Shown piece by piece: positions 1-9,339 of a stretch of DNA of 64,000 bases. The notes beneath the pieces are model-generated. The model worked only from the letters and a program-made list of their open reading frames with translations, searched no databases and was not told the origin of the DNA. Within the stretch, counting starts at the first letter, position 1, and the number at the start of each line of letters is the position of its first letter. A program made the translations under genes and the position numbers. The DNA is from Hyaloperonospora brassicae (Eukaryota; Oomycota; Peronosporomycetes; Peronosporales; Peronosporaceae): assembly GCA_947650285.1 (NCBI GenBank), contig CANTFL010001312.1, forward strand, positions 1 to 64,000, read 5' to 3'.

Positions 1-3000
1 GTAGAAGCTACTGTGACTGATGATGAGCCTGCTGTGGACGTTCCGGCAGCCGACATTTTGATCTTTGGCGAGAAGACGCTGGACCTGTTTACATTAAATG
101 CAGTCAGCGGTTTTCGTCGCGCCCATTTGTCGTCTCCAGCATCTACGGCGATGTCTACTGATGTTTTATTTGGCCGCTCGGAGTTCACAACTCGTGCTGT
201 TCATTCTCGCAACGCTTCAGCTGCTCGGTGCTTTCGAGTTTCAGAATTCTTCCTGGACTTTACACAGCGCGCGCATTGTCCGGCCGGAGACGATGACCAC
301 ACGATGGTGCCAGAAATTCTTGTGGTGCCGAAGAACTATGACGCAGCATTAGAGGGTACGAGTTCTAGCGCTATTGTCGCGTTTGATCCCTGGACAAAGA
401 AGCAGCTATGGGAATTCGAAATTCCTGACTTTGATGTTCTAGCCGTGTATGGAGTATCTACGATGTGGGGAGCTACGTTTTACAACTGGAAGGTGGACGG
501 CCCATCGTCATCTAGACGTGTCCGCACTCCCGCGCGAGTAACGGCGAAAGATTGGCACCGCCGTCGGCACTCGATCGCTGTTGATCAACCAAAAAGTACC
601 ATGGAGCAGAAACAAAAGGTGCCAGATTCTTTGATGAATCAGCAGTTGGTGCGAGTGCTTCCACGCACATGGGATGCAATGACATCACGATTTAGGCTGC
701 GTATGATGGGAAATGATTACTTTTTTCAAGCGAGCGAGAGTGATGGTGTAGCCACTAGCCGTGGCATCGGTTCGCCCACGTTCCACCGCCAACGAATGGG
801 TGATGAGTACAACTATCATGAGGAGATAGAGCCACCCGGCAGTCGACGACTTTTATGGGAGCCGATCGTCAATGGAGGTAAGCAAGGTGTGTTTATCACG
901 TACACGCACGCAGTAGTCATGCTATTGGGTGTGGCTACGTGCGGCATCCTGCTCGCATGGGGATGTTATTTCAAGGGACTATCAGCTTCTCTAGCGCAGT
1001 CGGCTATCAAGACCTTGGACCAGAGTCAGTTTTTTACGTCACATGTTCATCGACTCGTCATACATCGCCGGGGGGAGGCGGACATAAGCATTTCAAGCAT
1101 GATCAGCCGCTCACTAGTGATGAACGCCTTGGGCGTGAATGATCGGGTGCCTCTGTTGGAGAGTGGTAATGCTGCTAGATCGAGAGTAAGCGACAGTAGT
1201 GGTGTGGCAACGGAAGCTGCTCTTATGGAAAGGTTTTCGCGCCTTGCTGCTAATGAATCTGCAGCAATTCTTCTCGACGGTAGACACGTCAATGGAACGC
1301 AAAAACTGCTGACGGACGATTTGTTCGTAGACTGCAGTGCGAGTACAGACGCACCAGCGTGCTCTGCGTCAATTTTGACCAATTCGAGCATTGGTGACAT
1401 AACAATGCCATCGCTTGCCGGTCAGGTGTACAGGCAGAGACTTACATCCACCGTCAGCGTAATATCACTCTCGTACGCTGAAGAGGATAGCGTGTTGAAA
1501 GAAGATGAAGATGAAGTAGGCATTTGCAAAAGGTTGCCATCTGCAGATGAAGACGTCGCATTCCTAGCCATCGATCGCGTACGAAGCGACGAGTGCTTCA
1601 AGTCAACAAATCTGAAGAATGGTTTGTTATTTGCCGATGACGACTCTGGAATATTTGCGAACAGTCCAAGGTCGGTAAGCTCATCCGGAAAGTTGACAAC
1701 GGGAAGCTGCAGCAGTAATAGCGATAGTAACAGCAGCCACCAGTCGAACGATGGCGATGATGTGCGAACTACACCGGGCGGTGAAGGTGGACTGGATGAA
1801 AAAACGAGCGACGGCAAGTCTAGTACTTATGGCTCGTTGCAATCATCCTCGAGTGAACCTGAGATCCCTTCGGATGAGGCAGAGGTTTTCTTCCCGTTCG
1901 TGTGTCAAAGCCGCTTCGTGAACGAATTCGAAGAGCTTTCAGCAATCGGTAAAGGTGGCTTTGGTCAAGTTACACTCGCTGAGAATCGCTTGGACGGACG
2001 CAAGTATGCGATAAAGCGCGTTGGCTTGAACCTGAAGAATCAAACATCCAAGACTTTGCAGAAGTTTCTGCGCGAGGTAAAAATCTTAGCACTACTAGAC
2101 CACACCAACATTGTGCGGTACTATCAGGCGTGGCTGGAAAAGGTTGAGGAGAGCACAGAGGGAACGTTGGCAGTATCTTCTGTTGCTTCAGACACGAGCT
2201 CAGTTGGTGGTCACGCCGCTGCGGCCAACTACTCGACGAACAATCTCCTCGCGCCGATTTCCGAGTTCGAGTTTTCAGGAGACCGACGCCAGCTCGAGGG
2301 CGTCTACAGCAATCGGAGCGCAATGAGTGACAATGCCGATGATGGTGGCTTTGTCTGGGAACGTGGGGTTTCTGGCATTGAAGACGATGATGGATGGAAG
2401 GAAGAGGATTTGATTGTGCAAAATAAGCCACACACGAGCAACGTACCTCCTCGTGCATCTCCGTCTTGCTCGCCAGCTGCCTGTGGTAGTGGGGAGGACT
2501 CTTCGCTCAACGCTGTAGAGACATGTGATCACTGGCTGTACATTCAGATGCAGTACTGTGCTGGTCGTAATTTGGCAGACTACCTGGCTGTTCCTGGCCG
2601 GCCGATGGAATTGTCGAGAATGTTGAAGATCTTTGTGCAGATTGCGAGTGCGCTTGCGCACGTACATTCGTGTGGACTAATTCATCGCGATCTAAAGCCA
2701 GCAAATATCTTTGTTGCTGATGTGGAAAGGGATGAGATCAAGCTGGGGGATTTCGGCTTATCGCGCTACGCTGCGAATGTGAGCAGTCTGAATGCTGCAC
2801 CAAGTCTCGACGATTCTCAACAAGGGCATCCTTCTCATGGTCTGCGGGACACTGCTTTGTCTGCATCGATGTGGTCGAACACGTCCGAGAGCAACGAAGT
2901 GACTGCGGGTGTCGGCACGTATCTTTACGCAAGCCCGGAACAAGTCGCAGGGAAGAAGTACAGCGCTAAGACGGACATTTACTCGTTAGGGATGATCCTC

Positions 3001-3660
3001 TTCGAGCTGTGTCACGAGCGATTTGGCACGACAATGGAGCGATACATCACTCTTCGTGATGCTCGAGACAGCAAATTCCCTGCTGACCTCCGTGCGGCAA
3101 AGAGATGTCCTGAAATTATCGACATGCTCAGCAAGTTGTTGAGTCATGATCCAAGCGCACGGCCAACAGCTGATGCAGTCGTTCAGTGGGGGCAAATGAT
3201 GTACGAAACGAGTCTTGCCCAGAAAACGATGGATGTTGTACGCTCGCCGCGCAACCTGGACATGATCAGAGCCGCGACTGGTGCATACCCTTTCGTGTTG
3301 GGGGATGATCACGTCATGGCTAGCGTCAGCAAGACGGTCGTTCCGACCACGTTTTCGCTGAACGTGGAAGCTGCAACGGGGCATTGCGACGGTGAGAATG
3401 GCGGCGATCGACGCGTGCCGAACCATAATTTATTGAAGCAAGTTTGCGACGTGATTGCTGGAGTGCACAATGGAAAGGTGGAGATCAAGAAGTGTGGACT
3501 GCACATGGAAAATGAGGGAGTGACAATTCTGGCATTTGAGCTGGACCCACAGGGCGCTCTAGCAGACGCGCCTGATAGTGACGTTGAAGGTTCTGTGGTC
3601 ATGGCGATCGAAGCTCTCGCTGGAGTGCAAACGGTGCATTGTGTGAGCAAGATTGACTGA
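1..3660 (+). CDS. PERK/PEK-like eIF2-alpha kinase, 5' end cut by window edge
   Basis: Probable membrane-anchored eIF2-alpha kinase, which in the PEK family senses ER stress and slows translation initiation. The frame is open to base 1, so the true start probably lies upstream; 13 is only a GTG codon. In order: a divergent N-terminal (lumenal) region; one hydrophobic segment at about 890-975; a Ser/Asp-rich linker; and a kinase domain at about 1927-3200. Visible kinase motifs are the Gly-loop GKGGFG (1948), the ATP-binding Lys in AIKRV (2014), HRDLKPANIF (2683), DFG (2749) and a Y-x-SPEQ segment near 2930. A long acidic insert (about 2150-2520) splits the N-lobe, as is typical of eIF2-alpha kinases. 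A C-terminal tail of about 150 residues follows. The single TM plus split kinase lobe favours PERK over GCN2; no HisRS-like domain is seen. No intron is needed in the visible part. Confidence 0.85.
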   Translation, partial: VEATVTDDEPAVDVPAADILIFGEKTLDLFTLNAVSGFRRAHLSSPASTAMSTDVLFGRSEFTTRAVHSRNASAARCFRVSEFFLDFTQRAHCPAGDDDHTMVPEILVVPKNYDAALEGTSSSAIVAFDPWTKKQLWEFEIPDFDVLAVYGVSTMWGATFYNWKVDGPSSSRRVRTPARVTAKDWHRRRHSIAVDQPKSTMEQKQKVPDSLMNQQLVRVLPRTWDAMTSRFRLRMMGNDYFFQASESDGVATSRGIGSPTFHRQRMGDEYNYHEEIEPPGSRRLLWEPIVNGGKQGVFITYTHAVVMLLGVATCGILLAWGCYFKGLSASLAQSAIKTLDQSQFFTSHVHRLVIHRRGEADISISSMISRSLVMNALGVNDRVPLLESGNAARSRVSDSSGVATEAALMERFSRLAANESAAILLDGRHVNGTQKLLTDDLFVDCSASTDAPACSASILTNSSIGDITMPSLAGQVYRQRLTSTVSVISLSYAEEDSVLKEDEDEVGICKRLPSADEDVAFLAIDRVRSDECFKSTNLKNGLLFADDDSGIFANSPRSVSSSGKLTTGSCSSNSDSNSSHQSNDGDDVRTTPGGEGGLDEKTSDGKSSTYGSLQSSSSEPEIPSDEAEVFFPFVCQSRFVNEFEELSAIGKGGFGQVTLAENRLDGRKYAIKRVGLNLKNQTSKTLQKFLREVKILALLDHTNIVRYYQAWLEKVEESTEGTLAVSSVASDTSSVGGHAAAANYSTNNLLAPISEFEFSGDRRQLEGVYSNRSAMSDNADDGGFVWERGVSGIEDDDGWKEEDLIVQNKPHTSNVPPRASPSCSPAACGSGEDSSLNAVETCDHWLYIQMQYCAGRNLADYLAVPGRPMELSRMLKIFVQIASALAHVHSCGLIHRDLKPANIFVADVERDEIKLGDFGLSRYAANVSSLNAAPSLDDSQQGHPSHGLRDTALSASMWSNTSESNEVTAGVGTYLYASPEQVAGKKYSAKTDIYSLGMILFELCHERFGTTMERYITLRDARDSKFPADLRAAKRCPEIIDMLSKLLSHDPSARPTADAVVQWGQMMYETSLAQKTMDVVRSPRNLDMIRAATGAYPFVLGDDHVMASVSKTVVPTTFSLNVEAATGHCDGENGGDRRVPNHNLLKQVCDVIAGVHNGKVEIKKCGLHMENEGVTILAFELDPQGALADAPDSDVEGSVVMAIEALAGVQTVHCVSKID

Positions 3661-3695
3661 AGTATGTCGTCAGCATGAACTAAGAGGAGAAACAA

Positions 3696-3730
3696 GATTG
3701 AGTTTGTTAGCTCAATCGGAGTACAATAAA
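3696..3730 (+). terminator. 3'-UTR hairpin and AATAAA signal after the kinase
   Basis: A 7-bp perfect stem (3696-3702 with 3711-3717, GATTGAG/CTCAATC, 8-nt loop) lies 36 bases after the kinase stop, and AATAAA follows at 3725-3730. This is plausible 3' end formation; the hairpin's role is inferred. Confidence 0.45.
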
Positions 3731-4806
3731 ACACCCGACCGGCTAGAAGCGGATGTAAAACCGTTTGGCGCGGGCGTCACGTGACGGCGCTATCTGTGCG
3801 TTTACAGTGTCGTGTGTGCTGTTCGCAATATCGTCTTGCTTGCTACTTCAAGCCTGCATCAACATGCCGAAGGCCTTGTCAGTCAGAAGCAAATCGTGCG
3901 TGCCAATCGTGTGCGAGCGCGGCTAAGATTCTCAGCCCCGAGCCGATGTGTTAGCAGGAAGGAAACCATCGTGCTGCTGATACGAAGCCAGCCGGAGAAG
4001 TATCCCAAGCCCGATTATAGAAACAACTTGTACCCTGGCTGACCCCTCGCTCATAAATCGCAATAGTGCAGCTGCACGCGAGTCAGGCGAGAGCCCTTTC
4101 TACTTGTCACGATCGTCCAGCGCATATAAAGCACCAGAGACAGCACTAGCCAGCGAGGCGCCGCTTTGCCTTGTAAAATCAGTGGCTTTGTATGCGTCGC
4201 ACGCTTTGCGAACGAGTACGGCGGTGGCCACGGCTCAATCAGCTCAGGGCGCGCATCGAATCGGTGTTTACCATTGCTTGTCTGATGCCGATCTCCATGG
4301 CGATTGCAAGCCGTTGCAGCAAGTTGTATACTCGATGGCAGTGTCGCAAACAGCGGAGCTTTTGTTAAAGAGCACGCCCATCGAATGTCCGTGCTGATCC
4401 GACTGAGACTGCAAACTAACTTGCTGATAGAGGAGGAAGGCACACTTGCACCAGAGTGCATCAGTGACAACCCCAAAGAAAAGCAACGCTGGAATCGATC
4501 CACCAGTGAAAATGAACACAGGGCAGATTGCCTACCAAAGCTTCTTTCTACGATCGTAGTCTTGACACAAGTGAGCCCCGCATGCTTTCGGTAGTGACGT
4601 CAAACTGTAGAAATGCTTGTATTTCATGTTATCGATCTCCTTTCGGCTTATGAAGGCAATCAAAGTTAGCTACAGCTTGATCCAAGCTCACACGCATCAA
4701 CGACTCCAGCATCCTGCTCCATCCGCTACCCGATTGCTTTGCCAACCACTTGTCAAGGCCACCCGAGGTCAATCTTGTCGTTCGCCACCTGACGCTGATC
4801 GAAAAC
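3731..4806. other. Intergenic region between kinase and effector, with CACGTG palindrome
   Basis: The two flanking genes converge here. Only short unsupported ORFs are present. A 12-bp perfect palindrome CGTCACGTGACG (3775-3786) contains a CACGTG E-box/G-box core and sits close to the kinase polyadenylation signal. No RNA gene was seen. Confidence 0.4.
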
Positions 4807-6072
4807 TCATCCAGTCCTTTGGCGTCTTGGGGCTGGTTCTTTGAGCGCTTCTGCAGCACTCAACTTTTGGGCTAGGGACACATCCGCGTCAAGCAGAGAA
4901 TCAGGGTGTGCTTTAACGAAAGCACGAATTGCATTCCGCGCCGCAGGTGAAAACTTTCCCATCGACACTTGGTTGGAAAGCCCTAGCAAGTCATCAACCT
5001 CGTCGATCCAATTCTCACTGTCGCCTTTCAATGACTCCACAAGACGTGCCGGTATCTCGTCGGGGTATTGTGAATGCTCTCTACCGGCCTTTACCCTCCG
5101 TATGACCTCGATGAGGCTAAATTCATTGCGTAGATACGCCATCAAACCCGTGGTCTTTCTCTTTTTCCAGCTAATGTTAAACTTCTTCTGATAAAGACAA
5201 AGGTATACGTCAAACGTGTCCAGGTTTTCGAGCGTCCAGCTTTTCGTTCCCAACTCGAGTATGTCAAAAACACGTCTGGGCTTAACTTTATAATTAATGT
5301 AATGCGTCAGCATCTCTTCCTGCCACCGTGTTGCGTCAACTTTGCTGAATCGTATCTTCTTTGCCTTCGCCAAAGCAGGCGCGAGATTGGCTACGTCATC
5401 AAACATCACCACAAGCGCGTCCAGCAAAAACGTACGTCTATCCGGATGTTTCGCGTTCCACTTTTCGACAGCGTTCATCAGAAGCTTCACTGTATCAGGG
5501 TGAAACATCATAGGAGACGCTCGTACTTCCTCAAACTTTCCAACAACATTATTTGCCTTCATATACTCCGTGACAGTCGGTTCCAACGTCTCCCGTAACT
5601 CGGTCGTCTTCTCTGTGCTGAACTTTGGGTTCTGTTCCGCCAGGACGCGTATGCCATCTTGTCCTTTGAAACTGAATTGTACCGGCTCAACATGCGTGCC
5701 AACATGCGCTTTCGTCGCTTCAGAAAGGCTCGACACAGGGCGATCACCAACTGGGTTTGGTCTTATGTGTGCCTGCGCGCTTTCAACTTGGCGGGTAAGA
5801 GCGTTCTCTAGAAACAGCGGTGTCGTCTCCTTCAACTCCACTCCAAACAAAAAGACGGGTTTGCTTGGTCCTGGCGCCCGCTCTTCGCTATCCGTGGCGC
5901 TGTTTGCTTGTGGCAGCCGATCGTCGTGAATGGCAGTGCGGTTATCGGCGTGAGAAGGACCAGCAGTCGGGCGGTCGACTTGAGCCATCTTGAAGCCGTA
6001 TTCCTTCGAAGAGCTCACGGTAGACAGAGCGATTACAGCAGCGGTCAGGAGTTTGAGCGAGTAAGGACGCAT
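4807..6072 (-). CDS. Secreted RXLR-dEER-like effector candidate with WY-like helices
   Basis: 421 aa from the ATG at 6072. That start is chosen because it opens directly on a signal peptide (residues 1-22, hydrophobic core LLTAAVIAL, small residues before SSK); the longer open frame would bury it. After the signal, a degenerate translocation motif DRLPQ (51-55) stands where RXLR is expected, followed by a dEER-type DSEER (61-65). The C-terminal part is Lys/Glu-rich and helical. Segment 250-275 (W250, Y258, then hydrophobics ending FDILEL) resembles the W-Y-L helical module of Peronosporales effectors; further Trp at 205, 279, 302 and 355 may mark more units. Such proteins are secreted and usually act inside host plant cells; the target is unknown. 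The exact RXLR is missing, so this is a variant-class call. It is single-exon and intact, unlike most neighbours. Confidence 0.7.
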   Translation of the reverse strand: MRPYSLKLLTAAVIALSTVSSSKEYGFKMAQVDRPTAGPSHADNRTAIHDDRLPQANSATDSEERAPGPSKPVFLFGVELKETTPLFLENALTRQVESAQAHIRPNPVGDRPVSSLSEATKAHVGTHVEPVQFSFKGQDGIRVLAEQNPKFSTEKTTELRETLEPTVTEYMKANNVVGKFEEVRASPMMFHPDTVKLLMNAVEKWNAKHPDRRTFLLDALVVMFDDVANLAPALAKAKKIRFSKVDATRWQEEMLTHYINYKVKPRRVFDILELGTKSWTLENLDTFDVYLCLYQKKFNISWKKRKTTGLMAYLRNEFSLIEVIRRVKAGREHSQYPDEIPARLVESLKGDSENWIDEVDDLLGLSNQVSMGKFSPAARNAIRAFVKAHPDSLLDADVSLAQKLSAAEALKEPAPRRQRTG

Positions 6073-6426
6073 TGGAGGGAGGATCGATGTCGAGTTGCTC
6101 GGGGGCGGGCGAGCAAATGATGGAATGACCACTAGTGACGACTCGCGGAGCCACCAGATGGCCTCGATCCGGATCCAGAGCCGTCAAAGACGAGCGCTGT
6201 GCTCTTTTTATAAACGAATGGACCCCCATCCCCTCGTTTTTGTCTGCGGTTTTCTCGTGAGCAAATCCCATTATTACCACCACCACAAATGCACAAAAGT
6301 CCCAAACCCAGTTCTATACTCGGCTCAAGTATAGAAAAACACTGAATTGTGTCTCCCACATTATACTTAACTGCAACATGGGACACGAAACTGCTTGATT
6401 GCTAGGGAGAGCGAGATGGTAGTCAG

Positions 6427-7291
6427 TGAAACAGGCAATAACAGCAAGTGCGGCAGCAAGTGCGTTCAATATACATTTTTGGCCCTTTCGTGCCCAATGC
6501 TGACATATCATCTAGCTACCAGCTCCCATCGTGCCTCTTTCGAATCGTCATGTACGCAGCTGTAGAAGCCTGAAATGCCGTGTCCGACTAATCTTCCCCT
6601 TGTGGACCAGCAAGGATCGTTCGGGGTGAACGATTCGGGTAACATCGGTGGTCAGAGCGGTACGCTTGAGCTCGGCGGTCTACTGGCCCAGACCCTATTA
6701 CGGGCTTCAATGCGGGAAAGCGCGGAGTGGTTAAGAACGTGTGGGGTCCTATGGGTAAACCCACACCCGACAACCTCGCACCTGGTCCAACTGGAGCTGA
6801 CATACCTGTGGGCACTGGCCTGCCCAATCCGTATGACCAAGGTGATCAGGGCATCTACGGGTTCAAGGTTAGTATGATATGCATCTACCTATTGCCGCTA
6901 TTGGCGGCCAGGGACAGAACCCTCCCCAGTCTTCCCAACATCTAACCGCAGCAAGAGTACGCTAGCCCGAGCAACTACGACAACTACGATCCCATAAGCG
7001 ATGATGATGCGAATGGCACCGTCGACGAGCGGCAGATGTTTGCTTCGGCTATCTTTGGCGTCATTCCCGGTGCACCGGCCCCAATACCTGGGGTTCGACG
7101 CGTCGGGCCGAACGCACGCGCACGATTACTGCTACCCGTCGAACAAGTCGTACTTCCACGTGTCGTGCATGGAGCCGGAGCGACCACCACCGCAGCAGAC
7201 TCCTCCAGCCCAAGCCTCGATCAAACAAGCTTCGCCTCCGCAACAACATCGCGCGAAGGTCGACATGGATCTGCTCCAAATGAGACATTGA
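6427..7291 (+). pseudogene. Left-arm pseudogene copy of an unknown gene
   Basis: Homologous to the right-arm copy but more decayed. The start ATG has become ATA, the intron donor GTGAGT has become GTGCGT, and a TAG stands at the second codon after the acceptor (near 6562). A one-base deletion near 6687 shifts frame, and the Gln/Gly/Tyr-rich central part is scrambled. The last part, from MFASAIFG (7036) through a CYPSNKSYFHVSC stretch to a stop at 7291, is the better-preserved version of the 3' end. The family is not recognised. Confidence 0.75.
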
Positions 7292-7344
7292 GCAGATCCA
7301 AATGAGATCCAAATGAGACATTAAGCAGATCCAAATGAGACATT

Positions 7345-8209
7345 GAGCAGATCCATGTCGACCTTCGCGCGATGTTGTTGCGGAGGCGAAGCTTTCTGAT
7401 CGAGGCTTGTGCTGGAGGAGTCTGCTGCTGGTCGCTCCGGCTCCATGACGACACGTGGAAGTACGACTTGTTCGACGGGTAGCAGTAATCGGCGCGTGCG
7501 TTCGGCCCGACGCGTCGAACCCCAGGTATTGGGGCCGGTGCACCGGGAGTGCCGCCAAAGATAGCCGAAGCAAACATCTGCCGCTCGTCGACGGTGCCAT
7601 TCGCTTCGTCATCACTCGAGGGCTCGTCGCTATCGTAGTTGCCATTCGCTTCGTCATCACTCGAGGGCTCGTCGCTATCGTAGTTGCCAGGGCCAGCGTA
7701 CTCTGGCTGCGTTGGTTGTTGGAAAGACTGGGGAGCGTACGGCCCCTGGCTGCCATAGGCAGGCTGCGTACCGTAGCCACCTTGGCCCCCGTAGATACCC
7801 TGGCCACGTTGGTTCTACCTATCGGGCGGGCCAGTGCCCACAGGTATGACACGCCCAGGTGGAGGAGGTGCGAGATTGTCGGGCGTGGGTAAACCCATAG
7901 GGCCCCATACGTTCTTGGCAACTCCGCGCTTTCCAGCACCGAAGTCTCCAACAGGTTCTGGGCCAGTAGAACTGCCGAACTCAGGCCTGCCTCCCTGACC
8001 ATCGATGTTACCCCACTTTTTGGCCCCGAACGATTCTTGCTGGTCCACAAGTGGGAGCTTGGTCGGATACGGAATTTTAGGCTTCAATAGCTGCAAAACA
8101 AGACGATTCAATAGAGGCACGATGGGAGCTGGTAGCTATTTAGTATGTTCACATTGGGCACAACAGGGCCAAAAATGTATATTGAACTCACCTGCTGCCT
8201 CACTGCCAT
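7345..8209 (-). pseudogene. Right-arm copy of the same unknown gene, intron retained, broken
   Basis: Start ATG at 8209. Exon 1 encodes MAVRQQ and is followed by a clean 101-bp intron (donor GTGAGT at 8191, acceptor TTTTGCAG ending 8091). Exon 2 gives a Gly/Pro-rich protein containing KNVWGPMGLPTPDNLAPPPP, a TAG where the left copy has Tyr (7815-7817), a Gln/Gly/Tyr-rich low-complexity stretch, and an acidic repeat NYDSDEPSSDDEANG present twice. One-base losses near 7440 and 7395 then shift frame. It was probably a low-complexity, possibly RNA-associated protein; no family is recognised and that role is a guess. TAG readthrough or a sequencing error at 7815 would leave it nearly intact. Confidence 0.7.
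7596..7685 (-). repeat. Perfect 45-bp tandem duplication in right-arm copy
   Basis: Two identical 45-bp units (7596-7640, 7641-7685) encode the 15-residue acidic NYDSDEPSSDDEANG twice in frame. The left arm has one diverged unit, so this duplication is probably younger than the inverted duplication. Confidence 0.85.
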
Positions 8210-8220
8210 TGTTTGTTTCA

Positions 8221-9330
8221 CCTTCTGCCGTCTTGCCTCTCCCCTCGTGTGCCCGTTTTAGTTTCTGGGTAGTCGTCGCTGCAATGCCACGCACGTTCTT
8301 CGACACCATCTGTGAGCGCACAATCTTCGACACTATCTGTCACGCGCTGTACGTCAGAACCGAATGCTTGAGGGTGGAAACTTCCGGGAAACTTCACGCC
8401 GAAACCTTACTAAGCTGCAAAAGTTGTGGTAACAGATCGAAAAGAACACGAATTTCCAGCTCGTTCTTGAGTAATAGCGGAGAACAGCACTCTCGCACGG
8501 CGCAAGAATTGGGCTATGATCGAGCAACAAAAGCGAGGAGCGCAAACGCAGCCGTGATGTTGACGCATTCAGCCAGCCGCTTGGCAACCCCCATTCGTGT
8601 GCCTAGTCCTGCAAGCAAGACCAACAAAATGGCGCTGCGTTGCTCGACGTTAAAGTGTAGGGGCGCACTCTAGAGTAGTCAGGTGTCGAAACATGTGGAA
8701 AAAAGTAGAAGACTTGTAGATATGTGTCGCTTGTCTTCTACTCATTTTCTCGACACGTTTCGGCACCTGTAGCAAGCATAATCGCAGGCACAGCGCAACC
8801 TCAAGCGAGAAGACGATAAGTGTCGCGATCTCAAGACACGCATACTGATTTTGGCTGATTGGATTTCGATCTGGATTTCGCGAGTGGCCGGATGGATCCA
8901 CGAAACACAGATCAAGCACCATAACGCCTATCAAATACAATCATGTCCCTGGTGGGTGCACGAGGTGTTTACATCGGCCATTTCGAAGACAGAGTGTGGG
9001 TCTATGACAAACGGCATCCACATGTTGCAAATTTGCATTAGATATTGATGTCACGGATCATTTAGAAGGCAATATATATGATTGAAAGTGTTTGATGTGA
9101 CGGGCGTGCTTGAAGAAAGGTGTGGGATAATTTCCCAACGTTTCCGATCCGAAAAGCCAGGAGAAGCTGTGCGAATTGACACCGTGAAGTTGATTCAGGT
9201 AAACTTCCCTCGATATCTGGAAGTATTCTGAATATTTGGTTATATTCTCGGTAATTTAACACGATCTCAAAACTGTAGATATTAGCGTCGTTATTAAATG
9301 GTACGACACAAAATTTCGTTGTGTGATCAA
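8221..9330. other. Intergenic, no supported gene
   Basis: This stretch holds the presumed promoter side of the right-arm copy. An open frame on the plus strand at about 8005-8673 is mostly the antisense of that copy. Nothing else is recognised. Confidence 0.4.
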
Positions 9331-9339
9331 GGCGGGAGG

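Larger units (their letters stand above)
6427..8220. repeat. 1.8-kb imperfect inverted repeat (tail-to-tail gene duplication)
   Basis: The left arm (6427-7276) and right arm (7345-8220) are reverse-complement homologues over roughly 850-875 bases each, with small indels. Both begin with TGAAACA at their outer edges. They meet across a 68-bp spacer of short repeats built on AGCAGATCCAAATGAGACATT. Both arms derive from one gene including its first intron, so the duplication copied genomic DNA, not mRNA. A transcript crossing the centre would fold into a long hairpin. Confidence 0.9.

Noticed and set aside
3812..4844. Short plus-strand ORFs between kinase and effector as genes
   Set aside because: 76-97 codons, overlapping alternatives on both strands, no motif or signal.
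7061..8673. 329-codon minus ORF and 222-codon plus ORF over the inverted repeat
   Set aside because: Both are off-frame readings of the duplicated pseudogene; the homologous frame with the intron explains the sequence better.
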